This document shows, one piece after another, positions 16,123-25,222 of a stretch of DNA of 64,000 nt. Positions within the stretch are counted from its first letter, which is position 1, and every line of letters starts with the position of its first letter. The translations under genes and the position numbers were made by a program. The stretch covers positions 124,001 through 188,000 of the forward strand of contig NZ_JAHLPP010000004.1 of assembly GCF_018917965.1 (NCBI RefSeq), given 5' to 3'. The stretch is from Pseudoflavonifractor sp. MSJ-37 (GTDB taxonomy: Bacteria; Bacillota; Clostridia; Oscillospirales; Oscillospiraceae). The notes under the pieces are model-generated. The model did no database searches and was not told where the DNA came from. It saw only the letters and a program-made list of their open reading frames with translations.

Positions 16123-17607
16123 ATGAACCAGATCGGTTTCGACAATGAACAGTATTTGGAGACCCAGTCGGCCCATATCAAGGAGCGCATCGCCAAGTTC
16201 GACAACAAGCTCTATCTGGAGTTCGGCGGAAAGCTCTTCGACGACTACCACGCCTCCCGTGTGCTGCCTGGCTTCGCGCCGGACAGCAAGATCCGGATGC
16301 TGACCCAGCTCCGGGACAGCGCGGAGATCGTGATCGCCATCTGTGCCGCGGATATCGAGAAGAACAAGGTCCGCGGCGATCTGGGCATCACCTATGACGT
16401 GGATGTGCTCCGGCTGATCGACGCCTTCCGGAGCCAGGGCCTCTTCGTGGGCAGCGTGGTGATCACCCAGTACGCCGGCCAGCCCGCCGCCGATGCCTTC
16501 AAGCGCCGCATGGAGCAGCTGGGTCTGCGGGTCTATCTGCACTATCCCATCCAGGGCTATCCCCACAACATCCCTCTCATCGTCAGCGATGAGGGCTATG
16601 GCCGGAACGAGTATGTGGAGACTGAGCGGCCTCTGGTGGTCGTCACTGCCCCCGGCCCCGGCTCCGGCAAGATGGCAGTGTGCCTCTCCCAGCTCTACCA
16701 TGAGTACAAGCGGGGCGTCAAGGCGGGCTACGCCAAATTCGAGACCTTCCCCATCTGGAACCTGCCCCTCCAGCACCCGGTGAATCTGGCCTATGAGGCC
16801 GCCACCGCCGATCTGGGCGATGTGAACGTGATCGACCCCTTCCACCTCCAGGCCTACGGCGAGACCACGGTCAACTACAATCGGGACGTGGAGATCTTCC
16901 CGGTCCTCTCCGCCATGTTCGAGAAGATCATGGGCGAGTGCCCCTACAAGTCCCCCACCGATATGGGCGTGAACATGGCCGGGAACTGCATCTTCGACGA
17001 CGAGGCCGTCCAGGCCGCCGCCCGGCAGGAGATCATCCGCCGGTACTACACCGGCCTCAGCGACCGCCGCCAGGGCAAGTGCGATGACGGCGTGGTGTAC
17101 AAGCTGGAGCTGCTCATGCAGCAGGCCAAGGCCAGCGCCGACCAGCGCCCGGTGATCGCCGCCTCTCTGAAGGTGGCGGAGGAGACCGGGAACCCGGCCT
17201 TCGCCATCGAGCTCCCCGACGGCGAGGTGGTCACCGGCAAGACCACCGACCTTCTGGGCGCCTGCTCTGCCACCATGCTCAACGCACTCAAGCGTCTGGC
17301 GGGCATCGAGCACGAGTACCATCTGATCTCTCCGGAGGCGCTGGCCCCGATCCAGACCGTGAAGGTGAAGCATCTGGGCTCCACCAACCCCCGCCTCCAC
17401 AGCGACGAGACTCTGATCGCCCTGGCGATCTCCGCCGCGAGCGACCCGGTGGCGGCCAAGGCGCTGGCCCAGCTCTCCAAGCTCCGGGGCTGTGAGGCCC
17501 ACTCCACCGTGATCCTGGCCCAGGTGGACAGCGCCAACTGCTCCAAACTGGGGATGCACCTGACCACCGAGCCCCAGTACGAGACCAACAAGCTCTACCA
17601 TCGCTGA
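16123..17607 (+). CDS. DUF1846 family protein
   Basis: 494 residues, full length for this family of large cytosolic proteins of unknown function. Family features seen: GFDNEQYLETQSAHIKERI at the start, LYLEFGGKLFDDYHASRVLPGF (residues about 31-51), the nucleotide-like loop VVTAPGPGSGKMAVCLSQ (about 173-190), NMAGNCIFDD near 287 and the C-terminal region with GSTNPRLHSDE. The PGxGSGKM loop looks like a P-loop variant, suggesting nucleotide binding, but no activity is established. Single gene; TATAAT lies at about 16070. Confidence 0.9.
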   Translation: MNQIGFDNEQYLETQSAHIKERIAKFDNKLYLEFGGKLFDDYHASRVLPGFAPDSKIRMLTQLRDSAEIVIAICAADIEKNKVRGDLGITYDVDVLRLIDAFRSQGLFVGSVVITQYAGQPAADAFKRRMEQLGLRVYLHYPIQGYPHNIPLIVSDEGYGRNEYVETERPLVVVTAPGPGSGKMAVCLSQLYHEYKRGVKAGYAKFETFPIWNLPLQHPVNLAYEAATADLGDVNVIDPFHLQAYGETTVNYNRDVEIFPVLSAMFEKIMGECPYKSPTDMGVNMAGNCIFDDEAVQAAARQEIIRRYYTGLSDRRQGKCDDGVVYKLELLMQQAKASADQRPVIAASLKVAEETGNPAFAIELPDGEVVTGKTTDLLGACSATMLNALKRLAGIEHEYHLISPEALAPIQTVKVKHLGSTNPRLHSDETLIALAISAASDPVAAKALAQLSKLRGCEAHSTVILAQVDSANCSKLGMHLTTEPQYETNKLYHR

Positions 17608-17615
17608 TAGGGACT

Positions 17616-17663
17616 GATAAAAAATATCCACCATCCGAAGCCGGATGGTGGATATTTTTTATC
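17616..17663. terminator. Bidirectional terminator between DUF1846 and pepV
   Basis: A perfect inverted repeat, GATAAAAAATATCCACCATC and its complement around a short GC loop. Each strand ends in a T-run (TTTTTT), so it serves both convergent genes. Confidence 0.92.
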
Positions 17664-17665
17664 GG

Positions 17666-19078
17666 TCAGCGGCAGAGCTCCAAAATAGCGTGGGTGAAGA
17701 TCTTGCAGGCGCTGAGGAGCATGGAGACATCGGCCTGCTCATCGGGGCAGTGCATCTTGGGGTCGAAGCCGGGGAAACAGCAGCCGAAGGCCACGCCGCC
17801 GGGGATATCGTGGACATAGGTGCCGCCGCCGATCGCCACCGGCTTGGACTTGGTGTCCCCGGAGAAGGTCTGATAGCTCTTCATGAGGGCGGTCACGAAG
17901 GGGGAGTCCGCGGGGACCCGGTGGATCGGGGTCATCTCCGGGTCGGCGGTGACGGAGATACCGTGCTGGGCCAGGATTATCTCGCACATCCGACGGCAGT
18001 TGTCCTCATTGGAGGACACGGGCCAGCGCACGTCGAACTTGGCGGAGAAGCCGGTGTCGTCCAGACGCATGAGGGCCAGGTTCAGCGTCAGGGGGCCGGA
18101 CTCGTCGTCCTGCCGGGCGATGCCCAGACCCCGGCCCCGGGTGTCTCCGTAGGGGAAGAGGACCCGCATGGACTGGACCGCCTGTGTGCTCTCGCACTCG
18201 GCCAGCGGCAGACGGGCCAGGAGCTCCAGCAGGGCGGAGATCGCGTTGCGGCCGTCATCAGGAGAGGCGGCATGGGCGTTCTTGCCGGCGCAGTGGATGC
18301 AGACGCCCTCCTCGCGGTCGGTGCAGGTGAAGGGAGTGGCGGTCCTGGCGGCGATGTCCTTGGCGAGGGCTTCGACGTCCGCGGCGGTCAGGCCGGCCAC
18401 CACACAGGAGGCCTCCGGGGGCACCACGTTGGTGCGGAAGCCGCCGTCCAGCCGGACCACCCGGGGGAGGGCGGTCTCCGGCTCCCAGCTCCGGCCAAAG
18501 CTGGGGTGATAGTGGCCCTTCTCGATGTGGATCACCGGGAAGTCGGCGTCGGGAGTGAAGGTATAGGGCGCGTAGGGGTGCTTAGAGTAGTAGTAGGCGA
18601 TGTCGCTGGAGCCGCTCTCCTCGTCGGTGCCCATGATGAGCCGCACGTTGGCGGACACAGGCAGGCCCATGTCCTTGATGGCCTTCATGGCCATGAGGGC
18701 GCACGCCACAGGGCCCTTGTCATCAGAGACGCCCCGACCGTAGAGCATGCCGTCCTTCTCCGTGCAGACATAGGGATCGGTGGACCAGCCGGTGCCCTCG
18801 CCCACCACGTCCAGATGGCCCAGGATGTGGAGCCTGGTCTCCTGCTCGTTCAGGTCGGCGGAGCCCACATAGTTCTCGTGGTTTTCCGCGTGGAAGCCCC
18901 ACTCAGAGGCCAGGGCGAGCCCTTCGGCCAGAGCGGCGGCAGGGCCTGGGCCGTAGGGCTTGCCGGGCTCAGCCTCCCCGCAGACGCTCTTCACCGCCAC
19001 TAGGCGGGAGATAGCGCCGATCAGGGTCTCGCGGGCCTTGGGGTCGTCGAAATAGGCATTGATCTGTTCTTCGTACAT
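17666..19078 (-). CDS. pepV: PepV-like dinuclear zinc dipeptidase (M20 family)
   Basis: 470 residues from ATG 19078, chosen because AGGAGGA lies eight bases before it; an upstream in-frame ATG at 19108 lacks one. M20 family zinc sites: HILGHLDVVGEG near residues 79-90, GRGVSDDKGP near 110-119 with the bridging Asp, and GTDEESGSSD near 145-154 with the catalytic Glu. The large insertion and length match Sapep/PepV dipeptidases, which remove the N-terminal residue from dipeptides in the cytosol. Adjacent to a regulator gene on the same strand, separated by 26 bases. Confidence 0.92.
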   Translation of the reverse strand: MYEEQINAYFDDPKARETLIGAISRLVAVKSVCGEAEPGKPYGPGPAAALAEGLALASEWGFHAENHENYVGSADLNEQETRLHILGHLDVVGEGTGWSTDPYVCTEKDGMLYGRGVSDDKGPVACALMAMKAIKDMGLPVSANVRLIMGTDEESGSSDIAYYYSKHPYAPYTFTPDADFPVIHIEKGHYHPSFGRSWEPETALPRVVRLDGGFRTNVVPPEASCVVAGLTAADVEALAKDIAARTATPFTCTDREEGVCIHCAGKNAHAASPDDGRNAISALLELLARLPLAECESTQAVQSMRVLFPYGDTRGRGLGIARQDDESGPLTLNLALMRLDDTGFSAKFDVRWPVSSNEDNCRRMCEIILAQHGISVTADPEMTPIHRVPADSPFVTALMKSYQTFSGDTKSKPVAIGGGTYVHDIPGGVAFGCCFPGFDPKMHCPDEQADVSMLLSACKIFTHAILELCR

Positions 19079-19104
19079 GGATGATGTCCTCCTGATAGAT
19101 GCAG

Positions 19105-19788
19105 TCATGTTCGGTCGGGAGCGGGCTCATCAGAGTCGGCGGCAGGGATGGTCCCGCCGTTCTCCGCCAGCTCCCCCAGATATTTGTAGATCGTATAGCG
19201 GGATACCTGGAGCCGTTTGGACACGAAGGGCACCGACTTGCGGAAGGAGAAGGCATTCTTCTGATCCAGCAGGGCGATGATCTTCAGCCGGTCCTTCTTG
19301 CTCAGTGCGTCCACCGGCTTTCCGACGGCCGAGAGACACTCGTCCAGCATATCGGACAGACGGCGGTCGCTGCCCTGCCACATGACGCTCTGGAGATCGG
19401 CCTCCGCGTTCATCAGGTCCACCAGGATCCGATTGGCATACACCAGAGAGGTGTAGTCGAAGTTGATGCCCAGAGCCAGATTGTAGCCGTCCTTCCCCTC
19501 CTGGATCATATGGAAGGTACTGCTCTTGATCTGCTGGCCAGAGGGCGTAGTGGCGTAGAGGTTTACGAAGTCAGTGGTCAGTCCCGTATTGTCCAGCTCC
19601 TTGGCGGTGCCCAGGATGTCCATGGTGGAGCCCACAGAGCGGCCGGAGACATGGCCGTTGTAGATGGATAGGATGGGGTGCTTGGGATCCCCCATGTCGT
19701 GGACCAGTGTCTCACAGGAGGAGCCGAACATCTCGGCGATGCCCCGGGCCGTCCGGTCCAAAAATTCGAATGCTTCTGCGCGGGTCAC
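19105..19788 (-). CDS. YheO/DauR-like PAS and helix-turn-helix regulator
   Basis: 227 residues from GTG 19788 (AGGTGAA upstream); 19842 is an alternative start. Residues 1-120 form the YheO-like PAS domain (IAEMFGSSCETLVHDMGDPKHPILSIYNGHVSGRSVG), which binds small ligands or proteins in relatives such as DauR. The C-terminal 60 residues hold a helix-turn-helix (KSVPFVSKRLQVSRYTIYKYL). Position upstream of pepV on the same strand suggests control of peptide or amino-acid use. A promoter with TTGCCG and TACAAT lies upstream near 19835-19862. Ligand unknown. Confidence 0.85.
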   Translation of the reverse strand: MTRAEAFEFLDRTARGIAEMFGSSCETLVHDMGDPKHPILSIYNGHVSGRSVGSTMDILGTAKELDNTGLTTDFVNLYATTPSGQQIKSSTFHMIQEGKDGYNLALGINFDYTSLVYANRILVDLMNAEADLQSVMWQGSDRRLSDMLDECLSAVGKPVDALSKKDRLKIIALLDQKNAFSFRKSVPFVSKRLQVSRYTIYKYLGELAENGGTIPAADSDEPAPDRT

Positions 19789-20016
19789 GGTCTGTTCACC
19801 TCGGTTCAACGATCGATGAAAAAACTGCCTATATTGTATCACCGGATCGGGCAGATCGGCAAGAGCGGGGATCGGACCATGCTCTGATCCAAAAAGTTTA
19901 TGCGTTTTTCACGAAAAATCCTGTTGTCTGACATTTCCAACTGTGATATACTCAAGACATCGGAAGTCATGCGGGTATGGCTTCAAGCATTTTCGATGGC
20001 AAAGGAGCGGGTACAA

Positions 20017-20274
20017 ATGCGTCTGACCAATATCAAGGATGTGAAGAAGTTCATCGATGTGGTGAACTCCTGCGAGCATGAGGTCTATCTGAAGTCTCTG
20101 GAGGGCGATGTTTTCAATCTGAAGTCCTCCATGTCCCAGTACATCGCCGTGGGCCGGCTGATCCAGGAGAGCGGTGACTCTCTGGAGCTGTTCGCCAATG
20201 ACAAGAACGACCAGATCCGTCTGCTGAACTTCCTCCACGATCTGAACGAGGAAGAGGCTGAGGCTCAGAAGTAA
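20017..20274 (+). CDS. Small conserved protein, 85 residues, HPr-like size
   Basis: ATG 20017 is chosen because GGAGCGGG precedes it; longer in-frame starts reach back into the promoter. The protein starts MRLTNIKDVKKFIDVVNSC and contains EVYLKSLEGDVFNLKSSMSQYIAVGRL, a pattern I associate with small clostridial proteins that share the length and alternation of HPr phosphocarriers but lack the active-site His. The tail is very acidic. No function can be assigned. It has a good promoter (TTGTCT, 17 bases, TATACT, near 19924-19952) and its own hairpin terminator, so it is a stand-alone gene. Confidence 0.7.
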   Translation: MRLTNIKDVKKFIDVVNSCEHEVYLKSLEGDVFNLKSSMSQYIAVGRLIQESGDSLELFANDKNDQIRLLNFLHDLNEEEAEAQK

Positions 20275-20294
20275 GCAGGGACGAGCACGTCCAT

Positions 20295-20322
20295 CCGCCG
20301 CACCGGCAGATCTGCCGGTGCG
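20295..20322 (+). terminator. Terminator after the 85-residue protein
   Basis: Perfect palindrome, GCCGCACCGGCAGA and its complement, followed by a weak TTTCC tail. Confidence 0.65.
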
Positions 20323-20354
20323 GCTTTCCTATCCCACCGATCTGGAGGTCCGCG

Positions 20355-21089
20355 ATGAACTACAAACTCGTCCTGAGCTATGACGGGGGCCGGTATGACG
20401 GCTGGCAGAAGCAGGGCAACACCCCCAACACGATCCAGGGGCGGCTGGAGGGGATCCTCGCCCGGCTGGCCGGGACGCCAGTGGAGGTCCACGGGGCGGG
20501 CCGCACCGACGCGGGAGTCCATGCCCTGGGACAGACGGCCAGCTTCCGTCTGCCGGGGGAGCGTCCGCCGGAGGAGGTGGCGGCCTTCCTGTGCCGGGAG
20601 CTGCCCGACGATATGGCGGTGGTGTCCCTCCGGACCGCCGGGGACCGGTTCCATGCCCGGCTCAATGCCGTGGGCAAGACCTATCTCTACGCCATCCGGC
20701 TGGGGCCGGTCTCCGATCCCTTCCGCCGCCGGTATCAGCTCCGTGTCCCGGAGCCGCTGGATCTGGAGGCCATGGAGCGGGCCGCCGCCCTCCTGACCGG
20801 CCGGCACGACTACCGCTCCTTCTGCTCCAACAAGAAAATGAAAAAGTCCACCATCCGCACGGTGGACCGGATCGAGCTCTGTCGGGAGGGGGCGGATCTG
20901 ACGATCGCCTACCACGGGGACGGCTTTCTCTACCACATGGTGCGGATCCTCACCGGCACGCTGATCGAGGTGGGCCGGGGAGCACGCCGGCCGGAGGAGA
21001 TGCCCCGGATCTTGGCCGCCCGGGACCGGGCCGCCGCTGGATCCACCGCGCCGCCCCAGGGGCTGGCCCTGGCCGAAGTGGAATATTGA
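20355..21089 (+). CDS. truA: tRNA pseudouridine(38-40) synthase
   Basis: 244 residues. Isomerises uridines 38, 39 and 40 in the anticodon stem. Start follows GGAGGTCCGCG. The catalytic Asp52 lies in GAGRTDAGVHALGQ (residues 48-60); FHARFNA-type segment FHARLNAVGKTYLYAI near 97-112 and the C-terminal FLYHMVRILTGTLIEVGRG complete the family pattern. Normal length. Confidence 0.96.
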   Translation: MNYKLVLSYDGGRYDGWQKQGNTPNTIQGRLEGILARLAGTPVEVHGAGRTDAGVHALGQTASFRLPGERPPEEVAAFLCRELPDDMAVVSLRTAGDRFHARLNAVGKTYLYAIRLGPVSDPFRRRYQLRVPEPLDLEAMERAAALLTGRHDYRSFCSNKKMKKSTIRTVDRIELCREGADLTIAYHGDGFLYHMVRILTGTLIEVGRGARRPEEMPRILAARDRAAAGSTAPPQGLALAEVEY

Positions 21090-21097
21090 CGGAACGA

Positions 21098-21149
21098 GAC
21101 CGCCGCCTGGAACTGCAAGAAAGATGCAGTTCCAGGCGGCGGTTTGGTC
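21098..21149. terminator. Bidirectional terminator between truA and GNAT
   Basis: Stem of about 20 bp (GACCGCCGCCTGGAACTGCA and complement) with loop agaaaga; weak T-run TTTGG on plus. Confidence 0.8.
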
Positions 21150-21152
21150 TCA

Positions 21153-21606
21153 TCAGGGCTCCCGGACGAAACGGGGCCCCTCTGTTCCGCTGGCCCCCGT
21201 GGGGCGGAAACCGCATTTGGCCAGGACCCGTTGAGAGGCGATGTTCTCCGGAGCCGTCTCAGCTTCCACGCGAAGGACACCGGGCTGGCAAAGGGCCCAC
21301 TCAACGGCGGCGGTCACCGCCTCGGTGGCATAGCCCTGTCCCCAGTATCCCTCGGAGAGGCCATAGCCGATCTCCACAGAGCCGTCAGGGGACCGGCCCT
21401 TGAAGCACAGGTCGCCGAGAAAGAGGCCGTCCGACCGGCTGATCGTCCAGGCGGCGTACCACTGCCACTGATCTGGATGGGCCAGACAGCCCTCCAGCAT
21501 CTCGGCATAGGCGGCCTTCAGCTCCGGATCGCGCTGGCCCTGGATCAGCTCCTCCATGACGGCGCGGGAGGCGACGGAGAGCCTCAGACGCCTCGCTCTC
21601 GATCAT
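21153..21606 (-). pseudogene. Frameshifted RimJ/RimL-type GNAT acetyltransferase
   Basis: The open frame 21153-21557 gives 134 residues with good GNAT motifs: VEIGYGLSEGYWGQGYATEAV (acetyl-CoA loop Q/R-x-x-G-x-G/A) and ENIASQRVLAKCGF. Upstream, another frame begins with ATG at 21606, which overlaps the corC stop as ATGA. Dropping one G about 15 bases after that ATG yields MIESERLRLSVASRAVMEEL, the normal family N-terminus with the RLRL strand. So a one-base insertion splits the gene after five codons. Translation could restart at ATG 21557 but would lack the first strand. Confidence 0.75.
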
Positions 21607-22910
21607 CCGTCCTCCTCCCGGTCCCTGCGGCCCCGGCGGCTGTCCTTGTCGTTGTCCTTCTCCTCATCCTTCGGGAGGACCACCACCCGGATCTCCAGCA
21701 CCCGGCGGTGCTCCACCTTGGTGACCGTCACATCCAGGCCGTCGGCCTGGAAATGGTCGCCGGCCTCAGGGACCCGGCCCACCTGCTCCATGACCCATCC
21801 GGAGACCGTGTTGGCGTCGCAGTCGCCCTTGATGGAGAAGAGGTCGAACATATCGCTCAGATCGGCGGTACAGGAGATCAGATAGCTGCCGTCCTCCTGC
21901 TTCTTGAACTCCTCGATGACCTCGTCATGTTCGTCCCAGATCTCGCCTACCAGCTCCTCCACGATGTCCTCCAGAGTCACGAGGCCCTCGGTGCCGCCGT
22001 ATTCGTCCACCACGATGACCATGTGGGCCTTCTCCTTCTGGAGGACCCGCAGGAGGTCGGAAATCTTGGTGTTCCCGGTGGTGTAGAGCACATTGCTGAT
22101 CAGGGCGGAGATATCGTCCTGCCCGTGGTAGCGGGCGGCGTGGAAGTCCTTCTCATGGATCACGCCGATGATGTCGTCGATATCCTCGTGGTACACCGGG
22201 AGCCGGGAGAAGCCGCTCTCGGCGAAGGCCTTGGCCACGTCGGCCATGGTGTCGGTGTCCTCCACCGCCACGATGTCCACCCGGGGTGTGAGGATCTCCT
22301 CCACCTCCAGCTCATTGAACTCGATGGCGGCGCGGATCAGCTCGCTCTCGTGCTGGTCTAGCCCGCCCTCGGTCTCGGCCTGGTCCACCATCGTGACCAG
22401 CTCCTCCTCGGTGATGCCGCTGTCCTCCTGCTTATGGAACACTTTGGAGAGCAGACGCTTCCACTGGCCGAACAGGAAGTTCAGCGGGGTCAGCACCGTG
22501 ATCAGGAAGCGCAGGAAGGGGGCGGCGAAGGAGGCGAAGGCCTCCGGGGACTCCTTGGCCAGGCTCTTGGGGGAGACCTCGCCGAAGATCAGCACCACCA
22601 CGGTCAGTACGATAGTGGACACCGTAGGGCCGCGCAGAGCGCCGATCAGCTGGATGAAGAGCACGGCGGCCACGGTGGCGGCGGTGTTGTTCACGATGTT
22701 GTTGCCGATCAGGATCGTGGAGAGCAGCTTGTCATAATCCTCTGAGAGAGAAAGCGCCAGAGCGGCGCGGCGGTCTCCGTTGTCCGCCCGGTTCTTCATC
22801 CGGGCCCGGTTCAGAGAGGTATAGGCGGTCTCGGTGGCGGAAAAGAACGCCGACATGGCGACCAGGACCACCAAGGCTGCGATCATTCCGATACTGGCAC
22901 TGTCCAACAT
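21603..22910 (-). CDS. CNNM/CorC-HlyC family transporter (DUF21, CBS pair, CorC domain)
   Basis: 435 residues. DUF21/CNNM membrane domain with four spans (residues about 1-190, including the [15 protein letters not shown] motif at 20-34), two CBS domains (about 205-325; [10 protein letters not shown] and [13 protein letters not shown] segments) and a C-terminal CorC/HlyC domain (about 345-420). Homologues take part in Mg2+ or other divalent cation export or homeostasis. The tail is strongly charged. A leader of about 200 bases with a hairpin separates it from its promoter. GNAT overlaps its stop by ATGA. Confidence 0.92.
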   Translation of the reverse strand: MLDSASIGMIAALVVLVAMSAFFSATETAYTSLNRARMKNRADNGDRRAALALSLSEDYDKLLSTILIGNNIVNNTAATVAAVLFIQLIGALRGPTVSTIVLTVVVLIFGEVSPKSLAKESPEAFASFAAPFLRFLITVLTPLNFLFGQWKRLLSKVFHKQEDSGITEEELVTMVDQAETEGGLDQHESELIRAAIEFNELEVEEILTPRVDIVAVEDTDTMADVAKAFAESGFSRLPVYHEDIDDIIGVIHEKDFHAARYHGQDDISALISNVLYTTGNTKISDLLRVLQKEKAHMVIVVDEYGGTEGLVTLEDIVEELVGEIWDEHDEVIEEFKKQEDGSYLISCTADLSDMFDLFSIKGDCDANTVSGWVMEQVGRVPEAGDHFQADGLDVTVTKVEHRRVLEIRVVVLPKDEEKDNDKDSRRGRRDREEDG

Positions 22911-23145
22911 AGGGACTCATCAACTCCGTTTGCTTGTTTTTTCGATGGGATTCGGTCGCGTCGTCAAAGCAGGAAAGGACAGCCCTAGCCTCCGATCGAT
23001 GGAGGTAAGGCTGTCCTGTCATTCATCAAAAGAGGCGTCGGTACAGGGCGGTTCGTCCACCTGGGCTCACCTGCTCCTTCCTGAAAAAATGATACCTGCT
23101 TCCCGCATTGGTGAACAGTATACCATAGTGCCTCGGGAATTGCAA
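22911..23145 (-). promoter_or_regulatory. Promoter and long structured 5' leader of the CNNM gene
   Basis: Minus-strand TTGCAA (23140-23145), 17-base spacer, TATACT (23117-23122). The roughly 200-base leader contains a long hairpin at 22977-23017 (GGACAGCC/GGGCTGTCC outer arms, CCTCC/GGAGG inner) followed by TTTCCTGCTTT, which resembles an intrinsic terminator ahead of the gene. Upstream of it are small helices. I could not match it to M-box, yybP-ykoY, NiCo or other riboswitch consensus by eye. Bases 23146-23218 hold nothing recognisable. Confidence 0.5.
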
Positions 23146-23218
23146 GAGCGTCAAAAAAGCTTTACAAAGGGCCGGAAAGGACCTGAGACCGTTCCGGCTG
23201 CGAGCACCGTCCCTATGC

Positions 23219-25126
23219 TCACTCCTCCGGCTTCAGCGTGAAGAAGTCCTTGGGCCTTCGGCCCTTGTCGAAGATGTTGCAGTACTCCAGGATCTTGTAC
23301 CGGGACAGGTCCTCCTGGGCATAGTCCGGAAGCTTCTCAGCATGCTCCTCCGGCGTCCAGACGTCGTCCATGTCCAGATAGCCCACAGTGTTCACCACAG
23401 GCAGGCTCTCCCACTGGTCCAGCAGGAACTTCTGATAACCCGTCTGGGGCAGGTGGGCGGTCTTGGTCAACAGGGCGGAGAGATAGTTCAGGGAGAGGGT
23501 CACGTCCTGCTGCTCCGGGATGTCATAGTTGGCCCAGATCACGAAGGGGACGATCTGCTTCTTCTCCGCGGTCTCGGTGTCCAGAGCTTCCACCTCGCCG
23601 CCGAGGGCATCGGTGTAGAAGTTGGTGGCCACCTGGGGCTGATGGTCGCCGAACATACAGATCATGGTGGGCTCATCCACCTTGGAGAAGTATCCCACCA
23701 GAGACTCGAAGGCCTGATCGCTCTGGTAGACCAGGTTCAGATACTGGTCCACCGTGCGGAAGCGGCCCTTGAACGGGCCGGTGAGCCACACATCCTTGTC
23801 CAGATTGGTCCACTCGCCGGTATAGGCACTGTGGTTCTGCATGGTCACGTTGAACAGGAAGAGGGGCTGGCCCTCCTTTTTGGCCTCGTACCGGGCGATC
23901 ACGTTCTCGAAGTCCGCCTGATCGGACAGGTACTCCCGGATGATGTCGCTATCATCGTACTGGAAATCCTCCAGGAAGTGCTTCTCGTCGAAGCCGAAGT
24001 CATTGTACACGGCCACCCGGTTCCAGCCGGAGGAGTAATAGGGATGCATGGCTACGGTATAGTAGCCCAGATCCTTCATCTGCCGCACCAGAGAGGGGTC
24101 CCCCTTGCTGACATACATATGATAGGGCACCGTGCCCGCCGGGAGGAAGGTGGTGGTATTGCCGGTGAGGAACTCGTACTCCGAGTTGGCAGTGGTGCCG
24201 CCGAACACGGAGGAGTAGGCATGGCCCTTGATCGTGTCCTCCGTCAGGGAGTGGAGGAAAGGCATATAGTCCTTATTGGTCTCGACGCCCGGGATCACAG
24301 CCAGGTCGGCGAGGGACTCGTTCATGATCACGATCAGGTTCACTGGCTGAGTGCCGCCCTGAGCGGCGGCGGTGAGGGAGGCGTCATCCGAGGGCGCGGC
24401 TTCGGTCAGCTCCGCAAGAGCGGCCTGAGAATAGCCGGAGGGCTGGCCCACATGGCTGTACCGGACACAGAGGGAGAAATTCAGGGCCAGTCCATTGCCG
24501 CGGGTGGTCCACATGGAGGGCGCGATCCCGGCGTCTGCCACTACGCTGGTAGAGAAGAACAGATACAGGAAGGCCGCGGAGCCGACGGCGCTGGGGAGGA
24601 AGAGCCTCCAGGAGAACTTCTGCCGGGCGTTCCCGCTTCCGCTGTCGGGCAGGAGGGAGATCGCGGCCACGAAGGCGGCGGCGATCAGGGCGGTGATCAG
24701 CATCATGGCGTCGGGAGTATAGTTGTAGTTCCCGGCCACGTTCAGCGCGGTGCGGATCGTCATGATGTCGCCGGGGAACAGGGTCCGGCCACGGAAAGCG
24801 ATGGCATACCGGTTGACGATGCCGATGGCCCAGGCAGTCAGGAAAGCCACCTTGGCGGCGCGGTCCCGCCGGCCCAGGACGAAGTAGAAGAACAATGCGC
24901 CTAAGTAATACCAGACCAGATTCAATACGATCTGTAATGGCGTGAAGTCGGTCCAGGGAGCATTATAGTTGAGGACCTCCACCAGCGTATAGGACAGCAG
25001 GGGGCCCAGCAGGAAGAAGAGCCGGGACAGCCAGAGGGCCGTCCGCTGGCTCAGAGGGAGCTTGGGATAGGGAGGCAGACGCCGGCGGCGGGCCGGCTTC
25101 GTCTGCGGAGTGGTCAGTGTATCCAT
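23219..25126 (-). CDS. LtaS-type sulfatase / phosphoglycerol transferase
   Basis: 635 residues from ATG 25126; the in-frame ATG 25195 has no ribosome binding site. Five membrane spans in the first 240 residues, then an extracellular alkaline phosphatase-superfamily domain. VNLIVIMNESLADL near 275 holds the metal-binding Glu, GGTTANSEYEF puts the likely nucleophile Thr312, and MFGDHQPQ near 497 binds the second metal. This is the architecture of lipoteichoic acid synthases and related polyglycerol-phosphate transferases. Whether the product is LTA cannot be decided from sequence. Confidence 0.85.
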   Translation of the reverse strand: MDTLTTPQTKPARRRRLPPYPKLPLSQRTALWLSRLFFLLGPLLSYTLVEVLNYNAPWTDFTPLQIVLNLVWYYLGALFFYFVLGRRDRAAKVAFLTAWAIGIVNRYAIAFRGRTLFPGDIMTIRTALNVAGNYNYTPDAMMLITALIAAAFVAAISLLPDSGSGNARQKFSWRLFLPSAVGSAAFLYLFFSTSVVADAGIAPSMWTTRGNGLALNFSLCVRYSHVGQPSGYSQAALAELTEAAPSDDASLTAAAQGGTQPVNLIVIMNESLADLAVIPGVETNKDYMPFLHSLTEDTIKGHAYSSVFGGTTANSEYEFLTGNTTTFLPAGTVPYHMYVSKGDPSLVRQMKDLGYYTVAMHPYYSSGWNRVAVYNDFGFDEKHFLEDFQYDDSDIIREYLSDQADFENVIARYEAKKEGQPLFLFNVTMQNHSAYTGEWTNLDKDVWLTGPFKGRFRTVDQYLNLVYQSDQAFESLVGYFSKVDEPTMICMFGDHQPQVATNFYTDALGGEVEALDTETAEKKQIVPFVIWANYDIPEQQDVTLSLNYLSALLTKTAHLPQTGYQKFLLDQWESLPVVNTVGYLDMDDVWTPEEHAEKLPDYAQEDLSRYKILEYCNIFDKGRRPKDFFTLKPEE

Positions 25127-25222
25127 AGCGTTCGGGAAAACTCCTTTTTTCGACAGGCTGATCCCAGTTATACCCCAGCCTGCGGCGGAGCGCAAGGGGG
25201 TGCGGGGGGATCCTATGCTGCT

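Noticed and set aside
23020-23125. Small SRP RNA in the leader of the CNNM gene (GGAAGGAGCAG motif)
   Set aside because: The symmetric loop and GGAA tetraloop closed by C-G pairs of SRP RNA cannot be built; only the primary motif is similar.
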